Below, in pieces: positions 1 through 9,620 of a stretch of 64,000 nt of DNA; the first letter of the stretch is position 1, and every line of letters starts with the position of its first letter. The notes under the pieces were generated by a model. It was given only the letters and a program-made list of their open reading frames with translations. It had not been told where the DNA came from and made no database searches. The translations under genes and the position numbers were made by a program. The stretch is from Sordaria brevicollis (Eukaryota; Ascomycota; Sordariomycetes; Sordariales; Sordariaceae): NCBI GenBank assembly GCA_033439795.1, contig JAUTDP010000008.1:1302001-1366000 (forward strand), read 5' to 3'.

Positions 1-21
1 TAACTTTCCTTCATCCCTTTG

Positions 22-74
22 CCCCCCTCATATTCCAACCCCCTCATATTCCAACCCCCTCATATTCCAACCCT
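22..74. repeat. 16-bp tandem repeat, about 3 copies
   Basis: A 16-bp unit with core CTCATATTCCAACCCC is repeated head to tail about three times. It sits at the window edge, outside any supported coding frame. Nothing suggests a function. Confidence 0.8.
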
Positions 75-115
75 TCGAACCAGGCTTACGAGTAGCCCAG
101 ACGTCCGAGTCCAGC

Positions 116-589
116 TCAACAACACCCAAATCTTACCACGCCAAACAAACCACCAAGATTATCACCGTGCTTGTTGCCACTCCACCTCCAACAGAGGCGC
201 TCATGCACGAGTACCAAGGCCTGCTGGATGCGGTAAGGCACGTTGGCGGCGACATACTCAGCTGCGAGTTTGGTGAACGAGACCGGGCCGCGTCCAGTAT
301 TGGAGTTTCGAAGCTTGACAATTCTTCCGGGCTCTCCGTTGTAGGGCTCTTCGCGCATCCATGAGTAGTCGCGGCCAGAGACGTCGTCAAGCCACTCGGA
401 CGGCATGCTGATGATGCGATAGTCGTGATCGACAAGGTTTCCAGGCACGATGGTAGGGCTAAGGGCCCGGTGGCATGGGACGTAGCAAGCGATCTCCTCG
501 GGTGTGAGCATACGGTCGCCGGGCCATTGGGGAGGAGTGAACTTTTTGTAGTGGCGAATCTGCCAATCTGGAACTAAGAAGAATCCCAT
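116..589 (-). CDS. Hypothetical ORF, possibly a gene fragment
   Basis: This is an open frame of 157 codons starting at an ATG. I do not recognise the product. Its codons are strongly C-ending in the first ~140 residues (for example GAG GAG ATC GCT TGC TAC GTC), as expected of expressed genes in this genome, so it is probably coding or was recently. A GTAAGA at about 141-146 on the minus strand could be a splice donor carrying the gene past the left window edge; in that case the last codons of the open frame are intronic. Its first codons overlap a coding-like plus-strand frame (541-900), so the two cannot both be intact conventional genes. It could be part of a rearranged gene. Confidence 0.35.
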   Translation of the reverse strand: MGFFLVPDWQIRHYKKFTPPQWPGDRMLTPEEIACYVPCHRALSPTIVPGNLVDHDYRIISMPSEWLDDVSGRDYSWMREEPYNGEPGRIVKLRNSNTGRGPVSFTKLAAEYVAANVPYRIQQALVLVHERLCWRWSGNKHGDNLGGLFGVVRFGCC

Positions 590-900
590 GGATTGTGGTC
601 GGAGCCGTAACCGTCGAATGGATCGAGCGCATCGTGACCCGCCAATCCAACGACTTTTTGCAGGAGGTCTTTGCCTACCAATGCATCCTCCAATACACCT
701 ACCTCATTAAACGGGACACCAGATACATCGGTGAACCGTACGAAGAAATGCCCATCACGCTCGAACAATTCGTCGTCTGGATGCCGTGGTATGAGATGTG
801 GCACTACTGGATGGGTAAACAGCAGTATGTCGACCCCGTTCAATGGGTGATGTACTTTTTTCGTGCCTACGATGGCAGCGAACATTGCCTTGGAATATAA
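541..900 (+). CDS. Hypothetical ORF, coding-like
   Basis: An open frame with no early ATG runs from just after a TGA (538-540) to a TAA at 898-900. The product, about 115 residues and rich in Trp and Tyr, is not recognised. Codon use is C-ending and typical of the other genes here. The absence of a start codon suggests an internal or terminal exon; the sequence TTTTTGTAG ending at 551 could serve as its acceptor. Together with the minus-strand frames on both sides it may be an inverted piece of one disrupted gene. That is inference from codon use and orientation only. Confidence 0.3.
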   Translation, partial: TFCSGESANLELRRIPWIVVGAVTVEWIERIVTRQSNDFLQEVFAYQCILQYTYLIKRDTRYIGEPYEEMPITLEQFVVWMPWYEMWHYWMGKQQYVDPVQWVMYFFRAYDGSEHCLGI

Positions 901-911
901 TCTACCTCTGT

Positions 912-1262
912 CTACCAACGTAGCCGTGATGTTGGGTGGCGGACTCTAAATAGGCGGAAGCAAATCTGCTTATTGCGAGTCCGGGATGGATCTGAATCGT
1001 AATACCACCAAATCTTTTCACCTGGGTCAAAAGTTGCCAGGGTGAAATGGTTGCTGATCCAGATTGGAAGACACCACCATCTTGTAGCTTTAAGAAACCC
1101 CTGGAGATTTCCTCCAGCCATATAAGTTGTCGGTGGGATATAGATAGTATTCCCAAAACTCCGAAGTATCCATATGTGAGCAGGGCGCTTCGTGCCGTGT
1201 TCTCCAGCCACGACTGGGCGTTCCCAAAGTGCGAGAGACTCACCATGCCTAGGGCTGCTCAA
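912..1262 (-). CDS. ORF fragment with Ulp1-like His/Asp motif
   Basis: The open frame is about 115 codons and lacks an ATG at its upstream end, so it would be an exon or a fragment. The stretch NHFTLATFDPGEKIWWYYDS resembles the part of Ulp1/SENP-type (C48) cysteine proteases that carries the catalytic His (H[WF]-x-L) and Asp (YYDS). The downstream Gln and Cys box expected of that family is not visible before the stop. It is therefore either a broken gene or a chance resemblance. Confidence 0.3.
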   Translation of the reverse strand: MSSPRHGESLALWERPVVAGEHGTKRPAHIWILRSFGNTIYIPPTTYMAGGNLQGFLKATRWWCLPIWISNHFTLATFDPGEKIWWYYDSDPSRTRNKQICFRLFRVRHPTSRLRW

Positions 1263-2829
1263 AATCCTCAGAATAAACCCCTGATTATCTTTTCCTGTTC
1301 ATCCTATCAGAAGGCCAGAAAGGATCAGGTGGACCATGAGTGCCTGCCTTTCAGGTGCCTAAGGACTGCCGTAGCCGGGTCAACTGACGATATCTAAAAC
1401 CGGACAGCCTAGTCTGCCTATAAGAAGATCAGACGAAGCTGCAATCTCCTTATCTCTGTTGTCCATGACGTACCTTGTATTATATTGTGTTCCTCGTCGT
1501 CGCGTATAGTCGCGTGCCCCACTTGCTGCCTCGAGTCTCGACGTGAACGTGTGCCTCCTCTAGAACTCTTTCTCCCTTCCTTCTCTCCTCTTTTTCTCTC
1601 CAGACATCAGAACATATCGAGTGTCTACGAGAACGACACCTCCAAGATCTCTCGCTACCTGTAAGGAACTTGTTGTTTTTGTTTGGTTTTGATCTTCCTT
1701 TGCTGACGTTTACTCTTTGACAGTACCAAGCGAAGCAAGAAGCCCTGCCTTTTTGTTTTTTTTTTTGTCGTCCTGCCTTCCCTCGCTTCGAGATTTTGTA
1801 AGTTATCTAGTGCTGTTTTGCGCCCGGTCATTCATCCTTTGCCACGTCCTCATCATCATCACAACATTCCCACGAGTTGTTGTGGTTGGTAGGTGAAGTC
1901 AAACACGCTGGCACCTACATCATCACGTCTTCCTCAAGATCTTCTCGCTGTCAGGACACTCACCAGTTACTGAATCATCACCATTTCCTCACAAAATTTC
2001 CTTTTGGCGGGGTAAACTGATTCGCACCTCCATCATCACCTCTCCTCACATTCTTCGTTCTGCTGCGAGCAAAGACACTAACATATATTTTCATCACAGT
2101 ACACCGCAAAGCAAAAGCTCGCCTGCCGTTTTTTCCCCGCCTCCTTCTTCCTCGACCCCAAGATTCCCGTAAGAAAAATACCCGGTTCCCCGCTCGCTCG
2201 TTCTCGTCGTTTCAGATCTCTCCTTTTCCCCATACCAAGGTTGTCACCAGAGACAAGCATTGCTATTACTACCCGAGTCTGGCTTTTTGCTGGCCCGATG
2301 CTTCTTTCCCTTGACAGTCTGACCCCAGGCGCCAGAAGTCTCTCCTGAGGAGTCATGGTTTTCTGGCATAGCCTGCTGGGGATGGGAGGTTCATCGGGTT
2401 CTAAACCATGTTATGAACCTCACATCCCACGAGTAAGCCGACAATGCTCAAGCTTTGCAGGAAATTCCCACCCGAAATGGGCATGCCACTCCTCGAAGTC
2501 GACGGGCAAAGGCGTCCATAGGATAGGATGAGGCCACAAGTGTATTTCAGGACTCTTTCCCATGTGGCTTTTCGCGGCCATGGTCCCATTCGCTCCGTCC
2601 GCTCGTTAGGATAGGTGGAAGAGGAGAGGGCAACGGACCCATAACAACCTCAAGACGTATCAAGGCCTAGACTCGTCTCGCCACCCCAGGCGAACGCTCA
2701 CTTCCCCAGACTTCTCTTCCCACCAGACCAGTCATCAAGGATACCTCCAAGACCACCTACCCATCAACATCAGTAAAAGTCCTTTTGTTGCCAGGACGTT
2801 TGCTAACATCTCCTTTTCCACCACAGACA
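1263..2829 (+). other. Long untranslated leader or intergenic region with candidate 5'-UTR introns
   Basis: No convincing coding frame is present. The stretch is pyrimidine-rich on the plus strand and holds several good intron signals. One is a GTAAGG at about 1661, followed by GCTGAC and ending TTTGACAG at 1723. Two similar blocks, about 1722-1800 and 2097-2168, are each preceded by CAG and followed by GTAAG, so they look like duplicated non-coding exons. A final acceptor CCACCACAG lies at 2826, four bases before the ATG of the next gene. The leader of the 2830 gene is therefore probably spliced. This is inferred from consensus sites only. Confidence 0.4.
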
Positions 2830-5800
2830 ATGGCTCCCAAGAAGAACCAGACCACCGCGGCCGTCGTCGCCGTGTCCTCCTCCAACGGCAACGGCACCGA
2901 CAACGGCTCTGCAGCCAGCAGAGTCAGCGTTAGCGCCCGCGCCCGCGGAAGTGGTGGTGATGACGTGCCAGCGGCTGGTTCCTCTTCTTCTCCCGTTCCC
3001 GCCGCCTGCGTTCCGGCCCCTGCTTCTTCCTCGGCGTCTTCTTCCTCGGCGTCTTCTTCCTCGGCGTCTTCTTCCTCCGCGTCCTGCCCCCCGGTCGCCC
3101 CCGCTCGCTGGGCTCTGTTGCCTGTTGTTGATGTCGCTGGAGTCTCTGGGGGTCTGCCTACAATTGCGTCGCGCTGGGTCCCGCTTTACGACCACGGTGA
3201 TGGTTCTTCGGGACTGTTGCTGTTGGGAGGAGAGCATCTGGGACGTGACCATGCTGCTGATGAAAATGACAATGACAATGAAATCCATGATGTCGAAGGG
3301 GGTGTGAAGAAGAAGAATAAGAGTGATGAGGAGGAGGAGGATGGAGGTGGTAAAGGCAAGGGGAAGGCTGTTTTGTCTGTCACTTCTTAGGAGGGGGTGG
3401 CAGTGGCAGCTGGATCTGAGCCTGCATCATCGTCATCTGACGATTCGTCTCATTCTTTTTCTTCTACCTCTGGAGACGGCCGTTCTGGGGGTATTGTAGG
3501 CGTCCTCGGAGATAAAAGCTTCAACAACAACAAGGTCAACACTAGCGTTGACACCACTTTTCTTCCCGCTGCTTCTTCAACTTCATCCGAGGAAGTTTTC
3601 ACCACCGTGGCTGCCGACACCTCTACCTTCGACACCACCACCGTCACCACTTCTTCCGCCGCCAACCGTCGTCCTGCGCCTCCTCCTTTCCCCTGCCCTC
3701 CCGCGCCTCGTCTCTCTCCCCTGCTGAAGGGCAAGACCAACCTAACGGAGGACTTCCTCAGCGTCGTCCTAGCCAAGCCAAACCCGTTCAATGGGTTCTG
3801 GACCGCCACCTCGCCTGCTCCCGATGCCGTCGTTCCTTTCCCCAGCGCAGCCGAGTACACATACGAAGCCAACCGCCGCCGCACCAGCACCAGCACCAGC
3901 AACAACAGCCAGGTTCACCCGGGGCAACCCAGCCTGAGCTCGTCACCCGTCGACAATGTTGTTGCTTCCGGCCAAGGCGAAGTTTGTGTCGACGACGACA
4001 AAGACAAGAAGAAGACGAGGAGACAGCAGAAAAGAGTAGAGTTTGTAAAGAGGAAGAAGTGTGCTGCCAATGCCAGGCAGAAGCGAAAGCAGAAGCGACA
4101 GCAGCAGCAGTCTCTCGAGTCTGCGTCGTCCTCCTTTTCTTCTTCTTCTTCGTCGAAAGTACTCTGCGGTCCGCCCAGCCGTTCCTGGCCTTTGCCTCGC
4201 TTGCAAGGGCATCTCGTCAGAGACATAAGGTTCGGTGATGCGACCTACCAGTACATGGACGAAGACTACGTGCGCCAGCTTTGGACGGAAAAGCTGGACC
4301 CGCACCAGCAGTTTGCGCGCCTGCAGAAAGTCGACCCTGGATTCGCAGTCGCTAGTGCTGGCCAGACGAAGCACGAGTTTGCTGCTTTTGCTGCTCCTCT
4401 GGTTGTCGTTGTCGACGATGATGACATGGAGTCGTCCGGGATCGAGGGCCTGATCAACCCTCCTACCAACGGGACTCATTATCATGATCATCATCAATAT
4501 GACGGCGATAACCATGAGTATGCGCAGCTCGAGCTGATGGTCGGTGTAGCAGCGGGCCCCCAGGTTGATTTCAGCAGTGCCAGCAGCGGCAGAAGACAGG
4601 TAGCTTCGGCTCCTGATCTTAATGATCATATTTATAGCGGTCTCTCCTCTTCGGAGGTTGATGAACACGCTGGCGCTCCCGCTTCGGCGGTTGTAGCTGC
4701 CCCTACCTTTTCCCCCTCCTCATTCTCCGCAACAGCCAAACCGTTTGTGCCGCGGTCCCTGGCTCCGACCGACGTTGCTCCCGAGTTCGTCCCAACCTCT
4801 GGCCAAAATGGTGCAAGACCTTCGCTCTCTGCCATTGCCGAGGAGTTCGTTCCGGTTGCTTCTGTCGCCCCTCCTCTTGCTGCTGCCGTCCCCCAGCAGT
4901 ATTTACCAGCGGTTGATGAGTCGTTGTTGTCGTTGCCTGTGTTGCCTCCGTTTTCTCCGGGCCCCCTTTCTTCGGTGCAACAGCAGCACCACAACTTCGC
5001 CCGAGAAGAGGTTTTGTCGGTTTCGGACCCCGACAGCGTCAATTCCTGGACGGATCACCGTCGTGGCCACCCTCGCGCCGCACGGCACTTGAGACCATCG
5101 TCTCAAGTTGCCTCTGGTCTTGTTCGTGGTCACAAGCGGGGTCGGCACCAGGTTGTGTCTCGCCCTTCTTCTTCTTCCGTTGGCCCGGCCAGCAGCAGCA
5201 GCCTCCCAAGCTTTTCGTTTCCGGCCTCGCCTGCCCCCGCCGCTGCTGCCGCCACCAAGGACGAAGAGGAGGAGAAGCCATCGCCTGCACTTGCTTCCGC
5301 GGCTGCCCCTTTCGACCCCAGCCGCCCCGACTTCGACGAGAACTTCCCGCCGCTGGGTCAGACCCCTCCTGCGCCCGCCCCTGCCAAAGCCAAAGCGAAG
5401 GCCTCGAAGCAGCAACAGCCCGCGGCGTCCAGTCCTGCTGGCTCTACCTCCTAGTTGGAGGAGACCAGCAGTGATCTGAACGCTGGCAACCCCCCTTTTG
5501 TTGCTGCTGGTGGTGCTTTTGCTGAAGTTGAGGCTAGCGGTAACGGCGACGAGGAGGATATTTACTCGGCGAGTCCTGTTCTTCGGTCTGCGTCTGTGGT
5601 GGGTGCTTTTGCTGCGAGCGAGGGGGAAAGCGAGAAGAAGGAGACGACCGAAGGCGCCGTCTGCGGCGAAGGAGAAGATGTCGGAAGAGCTGGCGATGGC
5701 GGTTTTGTTCCTGCTGCTGTCGTTGGTTCTGGTTCCGGTTTTTTGCCTGGCGTTGTCACTGGTGCTGTTCCTGGCCTCGATTTCGGGTTTGGCTTTGCTC

Positions 5801-7518
5801 CCGGTGCTGTCCCTGCTGCCCTTGGTGCTTTCAACACTGCCCTTGGCCTGGCTCCTGGTGCTGCTCCTACCGTCACCGGGCTATACGCTCCCATCCCTGG
5901 CCTTGGCCCTGTGTTCCCTGGCCCGGCTTCTGTCGCTCCTGTTTTGCCTGGTGGATTTTTCTCTGGTCCCGGTTCCGCTGGCCCTGTCGTTCCTGTTTTT
6001 GCTTCGCCTGCGCTGTCTGGGTTGCCTGGCTTGCCTGCCTTCCCTGTGGGGTTCGACGCCCCCTTTTCTTTCCCAGACGGCAACCCCTCCCCTCACCCCA
6101 GCTTCGCTTCCGGTTTTGGCCCCGGTTTTGGCCCTGGTTTTGTTCCCGGTTTTGAGCCCGGCCCGCCTGCATTTTTGCCTGCGCCGGCTGCTCCCCACCC
6201 CCAGGCCTACCCGCACGGCTACGGCCAACCCCCTTTCCTGCCGCCTCTTAACCCTCCGCTTGCTCTCCACAATAACCACGGCAGCGGCAACGGCTTCGGC
6301 AACAACTTTGGCCTCGGCGACGACCGCGGCCCCGAATACCACCACCCCTCGCCTCCCCGGCCTACTTCTCCCCGGCCTGTTTCTCCCCGCTCTGCTCCTG
6401 CTTCTTCTCCTGACCGTCCTCGTCGTCGGCGTGTCCGTTTCGCCGACTTCAACACGGTCATCCACTTCCCTGACTCTATTGACGGGAACGTGGATGCCGT
6501 GTATGAGTCTGTGCCGCAGGGTCCTCCGGGCGCAGATAGGGCTGCTGTTGCTGCTGACGGTGGCTTGAGTTCGGCCGGTGGTTCTGGTTCTATCTGGCAG
6601 GGTTTGGACAACTGGGTTGGTTCTGCTGCTGAGCTTGTTGAAAGTTCTCGGCTTGCTTCTTTTGGCTCGCGCGGTGCTCGCCACGAGGCAGAGGCATTTG
6701 GCACTGGTCTCGGCGTTCGGTCTTTTGGTCCTGGTTCTGGCGGTGCTGGTTCTCCTTCCAGCTACGGGTTCGAGTCCCACCCTCCTTTTGCTTTCTCTTC
6801 TGGGTTCGAGTCCCACCAAACCATCGCCACAGAGCCCGAGACGGAGCCGGAGCCCCTCCCAGCTCCATACAACTACTTCTCTTCGCTTCCCTCCTTCTCA
6901 CCCTCCGCCTCACTACCTTCCGGCTTTGCCCCTGTTGAGCCAGTACCTGTGCCGGATATTTCTGGCGGCCCTGCGATTTCTTCTGCCCCCTTTGCTGGCC
7001 CCGACGACGTTTCTGGCCCTGCTTTTTCCACTGCTGACCCTGCCGTCGCTTTTTCAGCCGCCGTTGCTGGTTTCTCCGCTGCTGCTGCTGCTTTTTCCGC
7101 CACCGCCACCGCCGCTGCCACTGCCGCTGCTGCTCAAGCCAACACCCAGCAGCATCTCTACCGCGTCCCGCCCCCGCTCTTTCAGGAGCTACTCTCTCGC
7201 GTCCCCGTACAAGACCTGGTCGACGACCTGCGCCGGGCGGGAGTGGTGGATCGTGAGGCGGAGGCGTGGCAACTTCGGCGTCCGGTTGGGGAGAGGAATT
7301 GGGATTTGACCTCCTCTGGTGCAGGCGGCGCAGAGGAAGGAAGAATGAGTAGGGAAGTGGTGATAGACCAGGAGGTCCAGAAAGGCAGCAATAGTAGGGA
7401 AGTGGTGATGAACCAGGAGGACCCGGAGGGCCAGGAGGTCCAGGAGGAGATTGGACTGGGGGGATTGACCGCTGCGGTGCGGGAGTTGGTGAGGGAGATT
7501 GATGAGTTTGATGATTAG
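2830..7518 (+). CDS. Giant Ser/Ala/Pro-rich reading frame interrupted by two in-frame TAG codons
   Basis: From ATG 2830 (context CAGACAATGG) one frame runs 1563 codons to TAG 7516-7518, broken only by TAG at 3388-3390 and 5452-5454. The parts are 186, 687 and 687 sense codons. Part 2 has its first ATG about 290 codons in, and part 3 only about 630 codons in, so neither can be translated on its own from its beginning. Composition is continuous: Ser/Ala-rich in part 1, Ser-rich with a basic KR-rich block in part 2, Gly/Pro/Ala/Phe-rich in part 3. Visible short motifs are KRVEF (4030-4044) and RRRRVRFAD (6421-6447), both fitting the RVxF docking motif for protein phosphatase 1. No catalytic domain is seen. 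Explanations are stop-codon readthrough, unrecognised splicing, or CAG-to-TAG mutation making a pseudogene. Function unknown. Confidence 0.55.
3021..3085 (+). repeat. 15-bp coding microsatellite (Ser-Ser-Ala-Ser-Ser)
   Basis: A TCTTCTTCCTCGGCG-type unit is repeated about four times in frame within part 1 of the giant frame, giving a poly-Ser/Ala run. It is expected to vary in length between strains. Confidence 0.85.
3388..3390 (+). other. In-frame TAG between parts 1 and 2
   Basis: Context is ACT TCT TAG GAG GGG. Coding character continues in the same frame after it. The preceding CTTCTTAG resembles a splice acceptor, but no phase-compatible consensus donor with a branch point was found upstream. 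It could derive from CAG by one transition. Confidence 0.7.
5452..5454 (+). other. In-frame TAG between parts 2 and 3
   Basis: Context is ACC TCC TAG TTG GAG. The downstream frame stays open for 687 codons without an early ATG. CCTCCTAG again resembles an acceptor, but there is no nearby in-phase GT donor of the GTAAGT type. It too is one transition from CAG. Confidence 0.7.
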
Positions 7519-7609
7519 GGATTTGGGGCAGCTGGTCCCCAGGGGAGGAAGAGAAGGAAGGATGAGTTGTTCGGGAGTGAGCACAGGTTTGTGCGATTTG
7601 GGAGGGTTG

Positions 7610-7722
7610 GAGTGGGAAGAGGTGGTATTAGGATAGGGATGTGGTACTGAGAGGAAGTGGTATTAGGATAGGGATGTGGTACTGGGAAGAGGCGGTATCA
7701 GGATAGGGAGTTGGTACTGGAG
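7610..7722 (+). repeat. 35-bp tandem repeat, three copies
   Basis: Copies begin near 7622, 7657 and 7692 with a strict 35-bp period. They share GGTATTAGGATAGGGATGTG, and the third copy is diverged. The repeat lies about 100 bp after the last TAG of the giant frame, in its presumed 3' UTR. Confidence 0.85.
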
Positions 7723-8985
7723 GGTTTTGGGGCTTTGGGGGCCTTTGGGGCCTTTGTGGTTTGTTCGAGTATGACGGGTTATTTGCTGGTTTGCTGGTTT
7801 TCTGGTTGGAAGGAAAAGGTTTGGTAACGAGGAGCCCAAATCCAGGGGTAAGAACCTCTATTCCTGACTGATCTTCAAAAAATTGAACTTGTTGCAGCCC
7901 AGTGTTAAAAACTTTTCGTAACGTACCCAAGTGACGTGAAGAGATAAAGTCGTTTGTTTTTGCCCAGTCCCAAAGTCGTTTCGTGACTTAAACCGTTTGC
8001 CATTTCGAAAAGTCTAAGCCACCCAACCTTATATCATCCAGATATAAAAAGCATCAAGGCGTTTTCCATCTGTTGCACCCGTCCAAGTTATCTTCCCTCG
8101 AACTTCCATACTTGCTAAGGGAAGAAGTTGAGGCCGGACAGATTAAATGTGGGCCTCGGACTCGTTGATGGATCTTTGTTGCTTCAGTCGGCTGGAGAGA
8201 CTCTTGGACTTGACAAACCGTGCTTGCCGGCGAAGCAACTACTGGGGGGCCTGATGGGTGATGGTAGTTGATGGCCATCCCAACAGCATGACGGTGGACA
8301 AACTGGACGAACCCGCTTGATAGATCGGCGGGTGGTAAGGAGAATCGTCCTCCACCGGCAGCCGTGTTATTGGTGATGGCTGGCAGAGCTCTTGCAGCTC
8401 GTCGACGGCATAAGGCAAATGGCATGTTGGGTGTGCTCATGAATGCCTTTCGATCCTGGGTAAAGTTTGGGGGCCAGTGGTTGGTCCGGGACGGACGATT
8501 GATGCCTCTTGGCTCAATCATAGAATGCGCAATCTCTTGCTCCGACTGGTGGTTCTGCCAGAATAATACGGCTGGGGAGGCAACTCCCTTGGAAGTTGGT
8601 CGGGTGGGCGGGACCAGAGGGCCATATGGGATTAGCGGCATGAGGAGCATCTGCGCCATGAATTTGGGTGGGAGCAACAGATCTGATGAACGTGCTTTTC
8701 CCGCTCATGTTGCTAAGCACCATGCTTCCCAAAGGGCTTGGGAATCGGGGGCGCGACCTCAGGAAGGGTTGGGCCGCAACAGCGGCAAACCGAATGATGT
8801 TTCCAATTTCGGAATCTGGCCCAACAGGGTGAGGTGCAATTATGGGCTTTTGGTCCAACTGGCCCATCGCCATGCCGCCGAAATGGCCATCAACCAGATG
8901 CAGGGTTACCCTATCGGATTCTCTCTTGTCCTGGGGCCGTTCCCAGAACAACTCTGGCCTCGGGCCCGGTGGCCAGGAAACCCAA

Positions 8986-9160
8986 TTGAGCATGCTGTTC
9001 ATAGCATAGTTTTGGAGGTTGAAGCCACGTGGTGTTCCAGTTGGTCGCTGATCAATGGCACTCGGGCCCAAGAGACCAGATTGAGCATGCTATTCATAGA
9101 GTGGTCTTGGAGGTTGAAGCCACGTGGTGTTCCAACCGGTTGCTGGCCGTCGGCGGCCCG
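8986..9160. repeat. 95-bp direct repeat, two copies
   Basis: Copies starting at TTGAGCATGC (8986 and 9081) share most of about 70 bp, including AGGTTGAAGCCACGTGGTGT. The 95-bp period breaks any continuous frame through both copies. Confidence 0.8.
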
Positions 9161-9359
9161 ACCGGCAGGGAAGCATGGAGTGGTGGTGAAGGTTGGCCAG
9201 GTTCTCTGGCATCGAAGCGGGTTGGATTTCCATAGATCGTGGGAAATTTGGCGGAACAGTGGCAGGAGACGCGGTTCGTAGTAGCGGTGCGAGGTGGTTG
9301 CAGCAATGATGATCCTCGACTTTCCGGCGCCGAACGAAGGTTTAGGCGGAAGAAGCAGG

Positions 9360-9510
9360 CTCGGCGGGAGCTTTGCCCTTGTCGTTGGAATCGGAAGGGC
9401 CGTTGACATCGTCGGCGGGACTGTTGGCAGATGAGCTGGCGATGAGCTGCTCAGCAGGAGCTTTGCCCTTGTCGTTCGCATCCGAAGGGCCGTTGACCTC
9501 GTCGGCGAGA
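9360..9510. repeat. 90-bp tandem repeat with 60-bp conserved core
   Basis: Two copies offset by 90 bp share GAGCTTTGCCCTTGTCGTT. On the minus strand they encode near-identical Asn-Gly-Pro-Ser-Asp ... Lys-Gly-Lys-Ala-Pro-Ala-Glu blocks in the same frame. The in-frame period suggests this part was once translated. Confidence 0.75.
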
Positions 9511-9620
9511 CCAATGTCAGAGGGATCGACCGGTTGGGACGTCGTCGAACTTGCTGCCGTCAACCTCCAATTGTTGAGTATTTGGTGGTTGAGGGTATAT
9601 TTATACGGTTGAAGTTGAGG

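Larger units (their letters stand above)
8054..9620 (-). pseudogene. Degraded gene-like stretch with frameshifted duplications
   Basis: Several minus-strand frames look protein-like but switch frame repeatedly: 9342-9600, 8999-9514, 8514-9071 and 8054-8677. The upstream part carries two copies of a block ending in DKGKAPAE at an in-frame 90-bp period. Further down, a 95-bp direct repeat (8986 and 9081) is not a multiple of three and shifts the frame, so the peptide GTPRGFNLQ appears in two frames. One frame contains SNMSGKSTFIRSVA (about 8683-8724), which resembles a MutS-family Walker A segment; the rest of a MutS ATPase is not readable. No start ATG is found. I read this as a decayed gene, or several, rather than a functional one. 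Confidence 0.35.

Noticed and set aside
2803..3288. Antisense open frame opposite the Ser-rich part of the giant frame
   Set aside because: It is an Arg/Gly-rich shadow of biased Ser/Ala codons and has no independent signal.
3350..3390. A GTAAAG...CTTCTTAG intron that would remove the first TAG
   Set aside because: It would be 41 nt, lacks a CTAAC-type branch point, and would shift the frame that is open on both sides.
5498..6568. Long Leu-rich plus-strand open frame within the giant frame
   Set aside because: It arises from the GC-rich, stop-poor codons of the main frame read one base off; composition is pure Leu/Pro/Ser noise.
6760..6820. Two GGGTTCGAGTCCCACC sequences that look like tRNA B boxes
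   Set aside because: No A box, acceptor stem or anticodon arm can be folded around either copy, and both lie in frame in the Gly/Pro/Phe-rich coding segment as repeated GFESH codons.
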